NCBI GenBank assembly: GCA_029844215.1
Contig: CM056724.1
Location: forward strand, 87,377,093 to 87,441,092
Source: Przewalskia tangutica
Lineage: Eukaryota > Streptophyta > Magnoliopsida > Solanales > Solanaceae
Length of the DNA: 64,000 bases
Reading direction: 5' to 3'
A model generated the notes under the pieces. It had not been told where the DNA came from, made no database searches, and worked only from the letters and a program-made list of their open reading frames with translations. The position numbers and the translations under genes were made by a program. Positions 45,333 to 55,413 of this stretch are shown piece by piece; position 1 is the first letter of the stretch; the number at the start of each line of letters is the position of its first letter.

Positions 45333-46789
45333 TGTTCTCTGGGGTTTATCTCTGTATTGCTAGACAAAGTGCCCTGTGGCCTGTTGTTTGCCATCTTCGC
45401 TAGTTGTCCCACCCGTGTCTCCAAATTCCTGATAGAGGATCTAGTCTCTGTCATGAACTGGGTCTGTGAGTTGGTGAGTGTCAACAGGGCTGATCTCAAC
45501 TCGTCTGGCTTCTCTTGTTGAGCAGGTGCACTGAATTGTTGTGAAGATGAGGCCTGAGTGAATGGTTGCTGATTTAGGTACTGGCCTCGAAATTGGTTCT
45601 GCTGCCCTTGATCACCCCTCCATGAAAAATTAGGGTGATTCCTCCACCCTGGATTGTAGGTATTCGAATAGGGGTTGTTCTGGGCCCTTTGATAATTCCC
45701 TACTGCTTGGCACTCTGCTTTCTCGATCGAGATGTTGTTAGGATCAGCTGATGGGCATCTATCAAAGGTATGTGGACCTCCACACATTTCACAACTCAAT
45801 GGCATTTGCACTGTATTTACAGACACTATATTTTGTTGCAGTTGCTTGGTCAGGAGAGCAACTTGTGCATTTAATGATGTGATGACATCAATCTCATGGA
45901 CTCCTATTGCTCTTCTGCCACTCACCCCTATGTCCTCTGTTACATGATTATTGGTGGCCATGTCTTCCAATAAATCATGAGCTTCGTGTGCTGTTTTTCT
46001 CATGAAAGTTCCACCTGCGGCTGCGTCAATGATCGTCCTGGTGGTCCCACTTAGCCCATTCTAGAAAATATGGACCAAATTCCACAACTCAATGCTATGA
46101 TGTGGACACTTTCTTTGCAAGTCCTTGAATCTCTCCCAAGCTTCATAGAGTGACTCTCCATCAGCTTGATAAAAAATGTTCAACTCCCCTCTCAGCTTCG
46201 CGGCTTTGGATGGTGGAAAGAACTTAGCTAAAAACTTCTGTGCCAACTCCTGCCATGTGAATATCGAATCTGTAGGCAAGGAATTCAACCAAACCTTCGC
46301 TCTATCCCTGAGTGAGAAGGAAAAGAGTCTCAATCGGATGACGTCATCAGTAACGCCATTATACTTGAAGGTTGCACACAACTCCAAGAAGTTCGCTATG
46401 TGCATGTGAGAATCTTTCGACGGCAACCCTCCAAACTGAACAGTATTCTGCACCATACTCAAGATCACAGGCTTGATTTCAAAATTATTCGCTTCTATTA
46501 CTGGGAGCCTGATGCAAGTTTGTGCTCCATTCACCCTTGGCAGCACATAATCTCCCAAGCTTCTCTCAGCTTGGACTTGGACCCTCTCTTCTACATCCAT
46601 TGGCAATCTCCGGGGCATCCTTTGGTTAGGTTGATGATCACCTAACCTTTCGTTCATTTCATTGTTGTTCTGTAAACCCCCCGTCGCTATTAAGGCCAAA
46701 ACTCGTTGGTTTCTCCTGTTCTGTTTGCACGTCTTTTCAATTTCCGGGTTGAAGGGAACAAGTGTGTCTGCTCCTCTTCTCCTTCTCAT
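45317..46789 (-). pseudogene. Element 7 gag, nearly intact, one nonsense codon
   Basis: ATG at 46789, frame open to 45317 (490 codons) except for TAG at 46061-46063, codon 243. The N-terminus is basic ([10 protein letters not shown]). The retrotransposon gag domain lies at about residues 120-260: [37 protein letters not shown], then [21 protein letters not shown] zinc knuckle at residues 333-345, CEMCGGPHTFDRC, has spacing CX2CX3HX4C, one residue shorter than the canonical CX4H. Its C-terminal part is Gln/Asn-rich. It forms the capsid and binds RNA. Few lesions suggest a younger element than those around it. Confidence 0.88.
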
Positions 46790-46960
46790 AAACTAGATGT
46801 CTGCAACAGATCAAAATAAACAAACGGATCACGGCACACTGGTTTTCACAAAATAAAAAAATATAGTACTAAATAAACAATATAAAAACCAAATTAGAAA
46901 TTAAGAATAGATAAAATTGATATTGAACTACGCCAATCCCCGGAAACGGCGCCAAAAACT
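46790..46960 (-). other. Element 7 leader with primer-binding site
   Basis: The minus strand has 'agtttt' and then TGGCGCCGTTTCCGGGGA (46954-46937), the Athila-type primer site resembling the Asp-tRNA 3' end. About 150 bases of AT-rich leader precede the gag ATG. Confidence 0.88.
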
Positions 46961-48052
46961 TGATGCGTGATTTATGCACACACTTACGCAAGTGCACGTG
47001 TTGTGACAAGTAATATAGTCTAGAAGACCGAGTTATCGTCCTCAGGGATTAATGTTCAATTCTCAAATTCTATTCTATGGTATCTATTTGGTAACCGATG
47101 ATTGATAAAGTGTTTATAACTATAATTATGAATGCTAATTAAACTACTTTGTTTTACTTCAGATATGATGCAAATAGGGTTTCCAAATCTCCTCAGCTGC
47201 ATCGCTTGTCTTACTTGTTAATGCAATTAATTATGGTTTTTCTTCTATTTTGAGATAGCGGGTTAACTAAGCCGTTTTATACTCCTGTTAAGGTAATATA
47301 AACACTCAACCCCAATATAGAACCCTTCTACCTTTCGGTGATAAGATTGACTATAAAGGAGGATTAAGAGCAATAACCTATCAAGACTACACAAGTATCG
47401 GGGTACTTTCGTCCACGATTTAACCTATATTTATTCAACTATGGCATATTCACAATCTCCTCTTTCGGCTTTTGATTAGAAATCATATGGATTATGATAA
47501 TTAGTGATCAATTAATTACCAAACATTCAAGACAATTATTGAATAAATCTCAACAATAACAAGAAGAACCAAAAACATGCATTAATTCATAATGATAAGG
47601 TTAAGTGATTTGACATGGAAAGCCCTAGATTAAGTTAGTTCTAGCCATAGACATGACAAGAACTAAATTAACATCCAACATAAACTACAAAGAAATAAAA
47701 CAAGAAACAAAAAATTACTAAGAAGTGGTCTCCAATCTTGATCTCCAAAGTTGTGTGAATTGGCCAGGAAGGGAACCCTTAATTCTGACCTAAAGGCTGC
47801 TTTTTATAGCCTCCAAAACGTTTTCCAGGTTTTCCTTCAGGCCTTGGCCCATTACCATTCGAATATGTCAGTTTTCCCGCTTCGGCGCCGCGGCGCCGAA
47901 ACTCCTGCACGTCTCTGTAAATTGGGCGCATGGCCTCGACTCTTGTTTGGAGGCCGCATGCCGCTTCGTGTCCGGTTCGCCAATTTTCTCATTTTTTGAG
48001 CTCTGGAAGCTCTGTTTCTGTCCTCTTTTTGCTCTTTTTCCGTCAATGAGAC
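46961..48052 (-). mobile_element. Element 7 5' LTR, left part (split by Element 8)
   Basis: Matches the 3' LTR from its TGATGCGTGATTTATGC end through 'gctctttttccgtcaatgag'. Element 8 interrupts at 48052/48053. The remainder, 'ccactttaaaccaatatgac' to 'accgatca', is at 57853-57974. Confidence 0.92.
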
Positions 48053-48267
48053 TGTTATACCCCGTATTTCCAGAGTATGTACGTGAGGGTATACGTACAA
48101 AAGTTAGCCTAAGTATAAGACCTTGGACGAAAAAGTTTGTGCACAACTCGCTAAAAGAATCGTTTTCGTAAACGCGTTTTACTAAACTCGCGTAGGGTAA
48201 ATTCCGGCTATGCCATTTATAATTTTTGCGGATTTTTCCGAGAGACGAAACATTTTGGACCAACGGG

Positions 48268-48470
48268 AGGGTGACACTTGTCACCCTCATTGGACGGCAA
48301 GAATGGGCAATTGTTGGCACGTTTTTTGTGCCATTTCCTTAGTCAAGGAGTTGGTAGGATATTTTGTGTAGTAGATGGATAAGGACACTTGCCTAAATCC
48401 TCACCCTACACTTGCCTTGCACTTGGCATCATCTTGGCCATTGGTTGGCCTTTGCTTGACCTATAAATAC
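48268..48470 (+). promoter_or_regulatory. Element 8 LTR promoter
   Basis: A perfect palindrome AGGGTGACA-ct-TGTCACCCT (48268-48287; repeated at 55630-55649), then TATAAATA at 48462-48469 in 'cttgacctataaatacccccc'. The paired GTGGGGCCCAC boxes of Elements 2, 3, 5 and 6 are absent. A donor-like CCGAG|GTAAATAA follows at 48810/48811 (3' LTR: 56159/56160). Confidence 0.6.
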
Positions 48471-49649
48471 CCCCCTTAAGATGAAGAGTTCTTCATCCAC
48501 AAATCATTTCTCCAAGTCTTGAAAAATCCCTCCCCCTCTCTTAAAGCTTTTCGTCCAAGCCTCCACTCCCCCCCCCCTTGTGAAGGCCCTTGGCCGAATA
48601 CCCCCCCTCTAAAAGAAGCCCTAGCCGAAACACTACCCCCCTCCCTTGGTAGAAAAGTTGTCTTCCAAATACCCTAGCCCAAATCCCTTAGTACTTAGTA
48701 GAAGTTGTGAATAACTTCTAAGGGTTCTTGGAGCTATCGGAGCGTACAAATTAGGAGCTAAACCTTGCTCAGGAGCGACTTTTATCTAGGATATTATTGG
48801 GCTTACCGAGGTAAATAATCTTATCCTTCTTTTGTAACTAGAGAATACATACTGTAGAAGTATAGGAATAAGTATAAATACTTAGAAGGATATTAAAAAA
48901 TAGAATTGAACTGTTATCACAGTAGAAGGGTTTAAAAGAAGATTAATCAAACTATACTTACTTAGGACTGTTTTCACAGTAGACTTGAGTAGCTCACCGG
49001 GTAGGGAAGTGCTGCCCGATTTTCCGTAGAATAAAGGACCCTCTGCTTAGAACTGTTTACAGAGTAGTCTAGACGTTGATAGACGTGTCTGACTATTATA
49101 GGTTGATTCTCTGCGCGCGACATATTCAACTTGGCAGGTGGTTTTCGCCGAGAAGGTATGTGATTCTTCCTATACTCTTGAGCATGATATTTTAAATATA
49201 TATATAGTACGGTAGACGTACGAGTGTTAACTGAATAATAATTACGGCAATGTCTTTTGACTTAAGCCTGAATAATAACTACGGCAATGTCTTTTGACTT
49301 AAGCCTGAATAATAAAAGATCGTGAAGCATTTCAAAAGAATACTGAATCATTTTTAACAGAAGAGAAACTGTTGGTTTTTAAACAAAAGCTTAAGAGTTA
49401 TACTAGCTTTATGGGAAGTTAGGTATAACAACTTAAGAATGATAAAAAGAACTGTTTACTTACTTGCTTATGAAAACCTTGTATTGATTTCTGTAAGGTG
49501 TAGTAAGATTGATTGATAAATAGACATTTTATGATGCTACGTGTGTTAGTGTCTTGTGATGTTGTGAAAGGGGGTCATTCTTGTTGTGCTTACGTTCTTT
49601 GAACGGTAAGTCGGTTATCTTGTTATTATATCACCTACCCTCGACTTAT

Positions 49650-49925
49650 TATACCGAGGGCTTGCCACCCGACGCGGTCTATACGGCTATGCGGTCTGTG
49701 AGACTATGCGGGCTGCGGAGTTCCGTGATTGATCATTCGGGTGTTTTAGCCCGACGGGGATGCCCTATGCGGTCGCGTGACTACGCGGTCTATTGAGACT
49801 ATGCGGTGCGGGAGTCGAGGAGAATACCGGGTTAGCTACCCTGATGCGAGAATACCTCATGCGGTGCATGTGTGACTATGCGGATGCGGGAAGTCCAGGA
49901 CTAGGCACGCATAATGATACTATGG
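49650..49925 (+). repeat. ATGCGG minisatellite in the Element 8 5' LTR
   Basis: Imperfect units of 20-50 bases on 'gactatgcggtctgtgagactatgcggg' and 'tgcgggagtccg', plus 'gatgcgaggaatacctc'. Copy in the 3' LTR at 57000-57260. The two copies differ by many single-base gaps although their flanks are almost identical. Confidence 0.8.
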
Positions 49926-50503
49926 GCGATTGGCCTTGCTTGATCATTCGCAACCTAGGAAAGACCGATTCTGATATATCTATGTTGCTCTTGCTTATGT
50001 TGTGGCACTATGTGCAATTGAACTGATTGTATTTGCAATGGCTTTAAATACCTTGATTTCATTTAAGTACTTTACAGTTTCACATACTTGGTACTGTTAT
50101 CGACCTCGCCTGGGCCGCGTCATGCCGCATGGCGGCAGGTGCTAGATCCACATCCTTAGGATCTCTTTGCTTTGGTGTCAGGAGCTCCATCTTCTCCGGA
50201 GGCTCTACCTTTTGGGTATGATCTCCCTGTATTGTAGATAGTTTTTGTACCTTCAGGGTATGGCGGGGCCCTGTCCCGCCATAGTTGTTTACTTCCCAGA
50301 AGTGTAGTCCTATTGTACAGTTGGGATGTAACTGCAGAACTTGGGTTATATATATATGCCGAAAGGCAAACTTTTCTTCAGATAAACTGTGTCTCATTTT
50401 ACAGCTATTTCATGTCTTGTTTTTATATTCCGCTGATTACTCTGATGTATGACTACTTGGGTGCCCGGGTAAGGCACGATCACGAGCCGGGCAGGTCGTG
50501 ACA

Positions 50504-50705
50504 AAAGTGGTATCGAGCGATTAATCCTCGGAAAGTGTCTACGACCGTATCTAGTAGAGTCTTGATTATCGGTGTGTTGTGCACCACACCAATAATCGTG
50601 AGGCTATAGGATATTTAGGATTGGTTTCCATTCTTCTCACTCGAGATCGTGCCTTAGCGTTGTGTTATAAGTTGGACCTCTAGCGTATTCCTTTTACATG
50701 TGATT
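50504..50705 (+). other. Element 8 primer site and leader
   Basis: Primer site tggtatcgagcgatta at 50508; the canonical form is tggtatcagagcagtta, so CAG is altered twice in a site that should be under constraint. The leader shares 'tctagtagagtcttgattat' with the sister elements and reaches the gag ATG at 50706 in the context 'acatgtgattATGCC'. Confidence 0.82.
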
Positions 50706-51975
50706 ATGCCTCCACGTAAGGCAACCCGGACCCAGAAGGGCAAGGCAGCCGTGGGAGCTGCTAGTAGGACACCGAGAGTTACGAGGGCACAGGCCCAGTT
50801 CTTACCCGAGGCGATACCTCGGGCGAGTTCCATGACTCGCCGGCCCAAAGAGACCACGGTACCGCACCTCCCGTCCCCACGGCTGGGGCGGAGGAGTTAG
50901 GTACAAGGAGATGGCCCAGCTATTGGCTAGGATTGTGGCCAGACATGAGGACAGTGGATGCGATTCGATTCGGCCCGATGGCGCTATGGTTCACCCGAGG
51001 GCAGATAGTTTGAGGCTACGGGACTTCCTGAGTTGTAGCCCGCGAGTTTTACTGGGTCGAGGCCGAGGATGATCCGCGAGTTCATCCGTCGCCTCTGAAG
51101 GATTATGAGAGTGATCGGGCGTCGGAGACCGAGTCCGTGATCTTCGGTTCGCGTCGGTGCGTGATACCGCGATCGATTGGTTTGATCGTGGGAGTTATCG
51201 GGGAGAGCACGCGTCCCAGCCTACTTGGGATGAGTTCTCGGAGGCTTTCCTCACTTCTTGCCTCCACGGATGAGGAGGCGCGGGCAGCGATTTTTATGCG
51301 AGACAGAGGGGCCTTGCGGTTAGGGAGTACAATGTCGAGTTCGATTCTTTGGCTCGATATGTCCCTGCATTGGTAGCGGATATGGAGGGCGGTGCATCGC
51401 TACGCCACGGGCTAGATGATTATATGGCGAGTCTTGTGCGGGTGTGTCTCTTCACGGCATGGACATTACCCGTATGCAGCTCATGCGACGGATGCGAGGC
51501 GCAGACCGAAGCGAGTCGATAGATATCGACGTGAAGAAGGCGAATGGCGGTTCTTTTGGTAGTTCTCGGGGTGGGCGGCCTCGGCAGATCTAGATTTGCA
51601 CCCGGCATTTCGAGCACTCCCATCATTGTCGATCTGCCCAGTATTCGGGGCGGTCGGGGCCCGGGACTTGATTTCGTGGTAGCGGTGCTAACCGATCGAG
51701 GTCTGCTCAGTGTACCCGTTATGGTAGATTCCATTCAGGGAGTTGTGGTACTACTCCAGGAGCTTGCTATACTTGTGGCCAGCAGGGTTATTATGCTAGA
51801 GTTTGTCCGACCGGGAGCGGCGCTGGTAGTAGGGCTCAGCCTACAGGGTCTGTTGCCGGTTCATCATCTCCTACAGTTACTCGCCCCGGAGGGCAGGGTA
51901 CTCATGGACCAGCAGGTCGCGGCAGAGGTCGTGGCGCGGGTCCCAGTTCTAGCGGTCCTCAGAACTGCATTTATG
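50706..51975 (+). pseudogene. Element 8 gag, frameshifted
   Basis: ATG at 50706 (MPPRKATRTQKGKAAVGAAS). Readable gag blocks in shifting frames: YKEMAQLLARIVARHEDS near 50905, WFDRGSYRGEHASQPTWDEF near 51178-51237, and VREYNVEFDSLARYVPAL near 51327-51380. A zinc knuckle CYTCGQQGYYARVC at about 51765-51806 has Tyr in place of the His of CX2CX4HX4C. Several single-base losses separate the blocks, so no full protein is possible as written. Gag packages the RNA. Confidence 0.8.
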
Positions 51976-51977
51976 CC

Positions 51978-52330
51978 TTGTCCAGCCGGCAGGATCAGGA
52001 GGCCTCACCTGATGTCGTCACAGGTACCTTATCAGTCTCCGATATTGATGTGTATGCCTTGATAGATCCGAGTTCTACTCTGTCCTATATATCTCCCCTT
52101 ATTGCTAGTAGGATAGGGATAGAGCCTGAGTCCATAGACCCTTTCGAGGTAGCTACGCCAGTGGGTGATTCGGTGGTAGCTCGGCGGGTATATAGGGCTT
52201 GTCCAGTGACCATTTGATCGTCGGACCCTGGCGACTTGATAGAGTTGGATATGACCGATTTCGACGTGATCATGGGTATGGATTGGCTAGCTTCTTGCTA
52301 CGCCAATGTAGCTGCGGAGAGAGTAGTACG
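51978..52330 (+). pseudogene. Element 8 protease
   Basis: Frame 51978-52217 contains DIDVYALIDPSSTLSYISPL, the retrotransposon aspartic-protease active site (usually DPGST; here DPSST). The frame shifts near 52215, after which LDMTDFDVIMGMDWLASCY (52245-52300) gives the conserved second half. It would process the polyprotein. Gly to Ser at the active site would likely impair it. Confidence 0.85.
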
Positions 52331-52459
52331 GTTCCGCTTTCTGAGGCGGTTGTTGAGTGGGAGCCTTGTATCGCCGAAGGTAGGTTTATTTCCTACCTCA
52401 AGGCTAGGAAGATGGTGCGCGAAGGGTATATCTACCATCTCGTTCGGGTGTTTGATCAC

Positions 52460-53110
52460 GAGGTCGCAGTGCAGATTTTCATCGATTCCAGAGTCGAGAG
52501 AGTTCCCGACGTGTTTCAGACGACCTCCGGGTATCCTCCCGAGAGGAGATAGAGTTTTGTATCGATGTCTGCGGACACTCGGCTATTTCCATTCCGCCAT
52601 ACGAATGGTACCGAGTTGAGAGAGTTGAAGGATCGGCTTAGAGATTTCTTTGGAGAAGCGGCTTCATCAGGCCTAGTGTTTCTCCCCGGGAACGCCAGTA
52701 TTGTTCATAAAGAAGAAGAAGGGCGGACGCTGCGCATGTGTGTTGATTCTGACGGTGAACAAGGTGACCATTAAACAGAATACCCCCTTCCTGTGATTGA
52801 TGATTTGTTCGACGATTGCGAGTGCGAGATGTTTCTCAAGATTGATCTGCGATCGGGCTATCATCAGTGCAGTCGAGAGGCGGATGTCCCTAGGATCGCA
52901 TTCGGACGATGCGGGCATTATGAGTTCAGTCATGTCTTTTGGGTTGACCAATGCTCGTGGTATTCATGGATTTGATGAACCGAGTGTTCAAACCATTTTG
53001 GACACGTTTGTGATAGTGTTCATTGATGATATCTTGGTTTATTCTCGCCAGGCGAGAGCACGCGGAGCATTTGAGGCTGTCTTGTGATTCTCCAGACTGC
53101 CAGATTATAC
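52460..53110 (+). pseudogene. Element 8 reverse transcriptase, frameshifted
   Basis: Landmarks in order: VPDVFQTTSGYPPER (about 52504-52550), ELRELKDRLRDFF (52615-52655), the KKKDG region read as [25 protein letters not shown] (52832-52868, holding the first catalytic Asp), HYEFSHV (about 52918-52935), and FVIVFIDDILVYS (53007-53046) with the catalytic IDD box. At least five frame changes separate these. It copies element RNA to DNA in cytoplasmic particles; not functional as written. Confidence 0.88.
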
Positions 53111-53339
53111 GCCAAGTTTTCCAAATGTGAGTTTTGGTTAACTTCGTGGCTTTTCTCGGGCATATTGTGGTGATGGCATTCGAGTGGATACGGCCAAGAT
53201 CGGCGATCGAGGACTTGGCCTAGACCTCTTACTCGGCAGAGGTTCGCGATTTCGGGCCTTGCGAGTTATTATCGGCGGTTCGTAGAGAAGTTTGCTTCTA
53301 TCTCGCACCATTGACTAGGGTGACTCGTAAGCGGCTAAG

Positions 53340-53770
53340 TTTGATGGTGATGCGTGTGGCGGGGTTTCGATTCTTTGAAGGAGATCGACGACCGCCTCGT
53401 TCTTACTCTTCCGGAGGTCCGACGGTTATGTCGTGTATTGTGATCGTCGTGCATCGGGTTGGGATGTGTGTTGACGGCAGGCAAGGTTATAGCGTATGCA
53501 TCCCGACGGTGAAGAAACACGAGAGGAACTACCCCACCCATGATTTGAGTTAGCGGCGGTGATTCACGCCAAGATCCGGAGGCACTATTTGTATGGGGTT
53601 CATGTGGATATTTATACGGACCAAGAGCCTCAGATATCTTCGCCTGCAGGAGCTGAACTTACGGCGAGGCGGTGGTTAGAGTTGCTTAAGGATTACGATG
53701 TTGATATCTGTACCACCCGGGAAGGCCAATGTTGTGGCGTATGCCTTAGTCGTAGGTCGATGGGAGCCTA
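53340..53770 (+). pseudogene. Element 8 RNase H
   Basis: Blocks KKHERNYPTHDLS (53506-53545), RRHYLYGVHVDIYTD (about 53577-53620) and RRWLELLKDYDVDI (53670-53710) are typical of Ty3/gypsy RNase H. The N-terminal catalytic block around 53440 (SCIVIVVHRVG) is scrambled by a frame change. It would remove RNA from the RNA:DNA hybrid. Confidence 0.85.
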
Positions 53771-53829
53771 TCGGATGTGCGGCAGTAGTAGGACATGGTT
53801 CGTGATTTGCATCCGTTAGCGAGCCTTGG

Positions 53830-55026
53830 TGTCCGTTTGATTGATTACGATAGCGATGGGGTTCGAGTTCGTGAGGTTGCCGAGTCTTCCATCGCCGAGG
53901 AGGTGAAGAGGCAGTTCGAGGATCGCTTTTGACACGTTATCGTGATACTGACTCTTCGTGAGGGCAAGGGTCCTTTTGGTAGCACCGATGGGGTGCTAAG
54001 GTTTGGCGAGGTTGTCAGGTGTTCGGATGTTTGTAACTTGGCGGAGTTCTTGGGGAAGCACACAAGCGCGGCGTTACTCTATCCATCCGTGGTCGACCAA
54101 GATGTACCACGACCTTAGATCGTGTATTGGTGGGATGGCTTGAAGAGGATGTTGCGAGTTCGTAGCTCGGTGCGTGTTGTCGGCGGTGAAGGTAGAGCAC
54201 CAAAGGCCCGGTGGTGCATTGCAGCGATAGAGATCCCGACACGGAAGTGGGAGGTGATCAACATGGACTTTATCACGGGATTACCTCGCACTCGGAGGAG
54301 ACATGATTCTATTTGGGTTATCGTCGACGGTGAAATCAGCCCACTTTCTTCCGTCGGGGCGACTTTTCTGAGGATTATGCGGACTTTATATCAGAGATCG
54401 TCGATCGCATGGAGTCCCTATTTCGATCATATCGCATGAGAGCCCGGTTCGGCTAACTTCCGGAGGTCTTTCCGAGAAGGGCTTAGGGGCGGTGAGCTGA
54501 GTCGCATTCCATCCACGCAGCAGACGGACGGTGGCGCACTATCCGCACTCTCGAGGATATGTTGCGAGCTGCGTTATCGACTTCGAGGTAGTGGGAGGAT
54601 CATTTGCCTCTAGTTGAGTTTGCGTATAATAATAGCTACCACTCCGGTATTGGATGGCGCCTTATGAGGCCTTGTATGGGAGGAAGTGCGGTCGCTGGTT
54701 TGATGTAGGCGAGTGCGATTAGTGGGACGGATGTGGTGCGGCAGGCAGTGGATAAGGTGAAACTTATCCAGGAGAGGTTGCTGACAGATCAGAGTCGACA
54801 GAAGTCATATGCAGATCATCGTCGTCGGCATCTGGAGTTCGAGGTTGGTGATTGGGTTTTCCTGAAGGTGTCACCCATGAAGGGTGTGATGAGATTCGGG
54901 AAGAAAGGAAACTTCGGCCAGGTACATTGGGCCGCTTCAGTTGTCCGAGGTAGGCAAGGTTGCTATGAATTGGATCTGTCGTCCGATCTGGAGCGGTGCA
55001 TCCGGTGTTTCATGTTTCTATCTTGA
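53830..55026 (+). pseudogene. Element 8 integrase, frameshifted
   Basis: The N-terminal zinc-binding region lies around 54030-54190 but its His/Cys set cannot be read in one frame (fragments KHTSA, VYWWDGLKRM). The core begins IPTRKWEVINMDFITGLPRT (54231-54292), holding the first catalytic Asp. The regions of the second Asp (about 54410-54480) and Glu (about 54505-54570, RTIRTLEDML) are damaged and the Glu is not visible. The C-terminal part reads VRQAVDKVKLIQERLL and VGDWVFLKVSPMKGV (54736-54885). It would insert the DNA copy. Confidence 0.85.
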
Positions 55027-55285
55027 GAGATGTATCGGGGATCCATCTAGAGTGCATCCGATTGACGATGTCCAGGTGACCGAGGGGTTATCATATGAGG
55101 AGGTGCCCATAGCGATAATCGATCGTCAGGTTAGGCGTCTGCGGACCAATGACGTGGCTTCCGTCAAAGTCTTGTGGCGGAACGAGCTCAGGGAGGAGAT
55201 GACATGGGAAGCCGACGAGGACATGAGGCAGAAGTATCCTCACCTATTCCCCACACCTCCAGGTAATTCACTTTCCTACTTGTAA
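55027..55285 (+). pseudogene. Element 8 chromodomain-type integrase C-terminus
   Basis: One frame reads RCIGDPSRVHPIDDVQV, EEVPIAIIDRQVRRLRTNDV and KVLWRNELREEMTWEADEDM, ending QKYPHLFPTPPGNSLSYL at the stop 55283-55285. This matches the chromodomain-like tail of plant chromoviruses, which directs integration to heterochromatin (known for the group). It is the best preserved part of pol and is in a single open frame from 54941. Confidence 0.88.
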
Positions 55286-55413
55286 ATTTTCATTGCCATA
55301 TATGCCTAAGTGTTGTTTTGTGGCCATGTGTGGCACTTGCAAACTGTTTAAGCTTTATCGTTAACTGTCTTGGGAAGCAACATTCGGGACGAATGTTTCT
55401 AAGAAGGGGAGAA
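55286..55413 (+). other. Element 8 3' end: hairpin and polypurine tract
   Basis: After the stop codon, about 90 bases of T-rich sequence, then a perfect stem AACATTCG-gga-CGAATGTT (55379-55397) and the polypurine tract aagaaggggagaa (55401-55413), directly before the 3' LTR. Confidence 0.85.

Larger units (their letters stand above)
48053..50503 (+). mobile_element. Element 8 5' LTR
   Basis: 2,451 bases, TGTTATACCCCGTATTTCC to GGTCGTGACA. Long stretches are identical to the 3' LTR (for example around 49200-49550), which points to a young insertion, consistent with its inner position. Differences concentrate in the C-run near 48568-48610 and in the minisatellite. Confidence 0.92.

Noticed and set aside
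50706..55285. Element 8 gag-pol as a functional autonomous transposon
   Set aside because: Many frame changes, DPSST protease site, CCYC knuckle and unreadable integrase Glu. Some frame changes may be sequence errors, but the substitutions alone argue against function.
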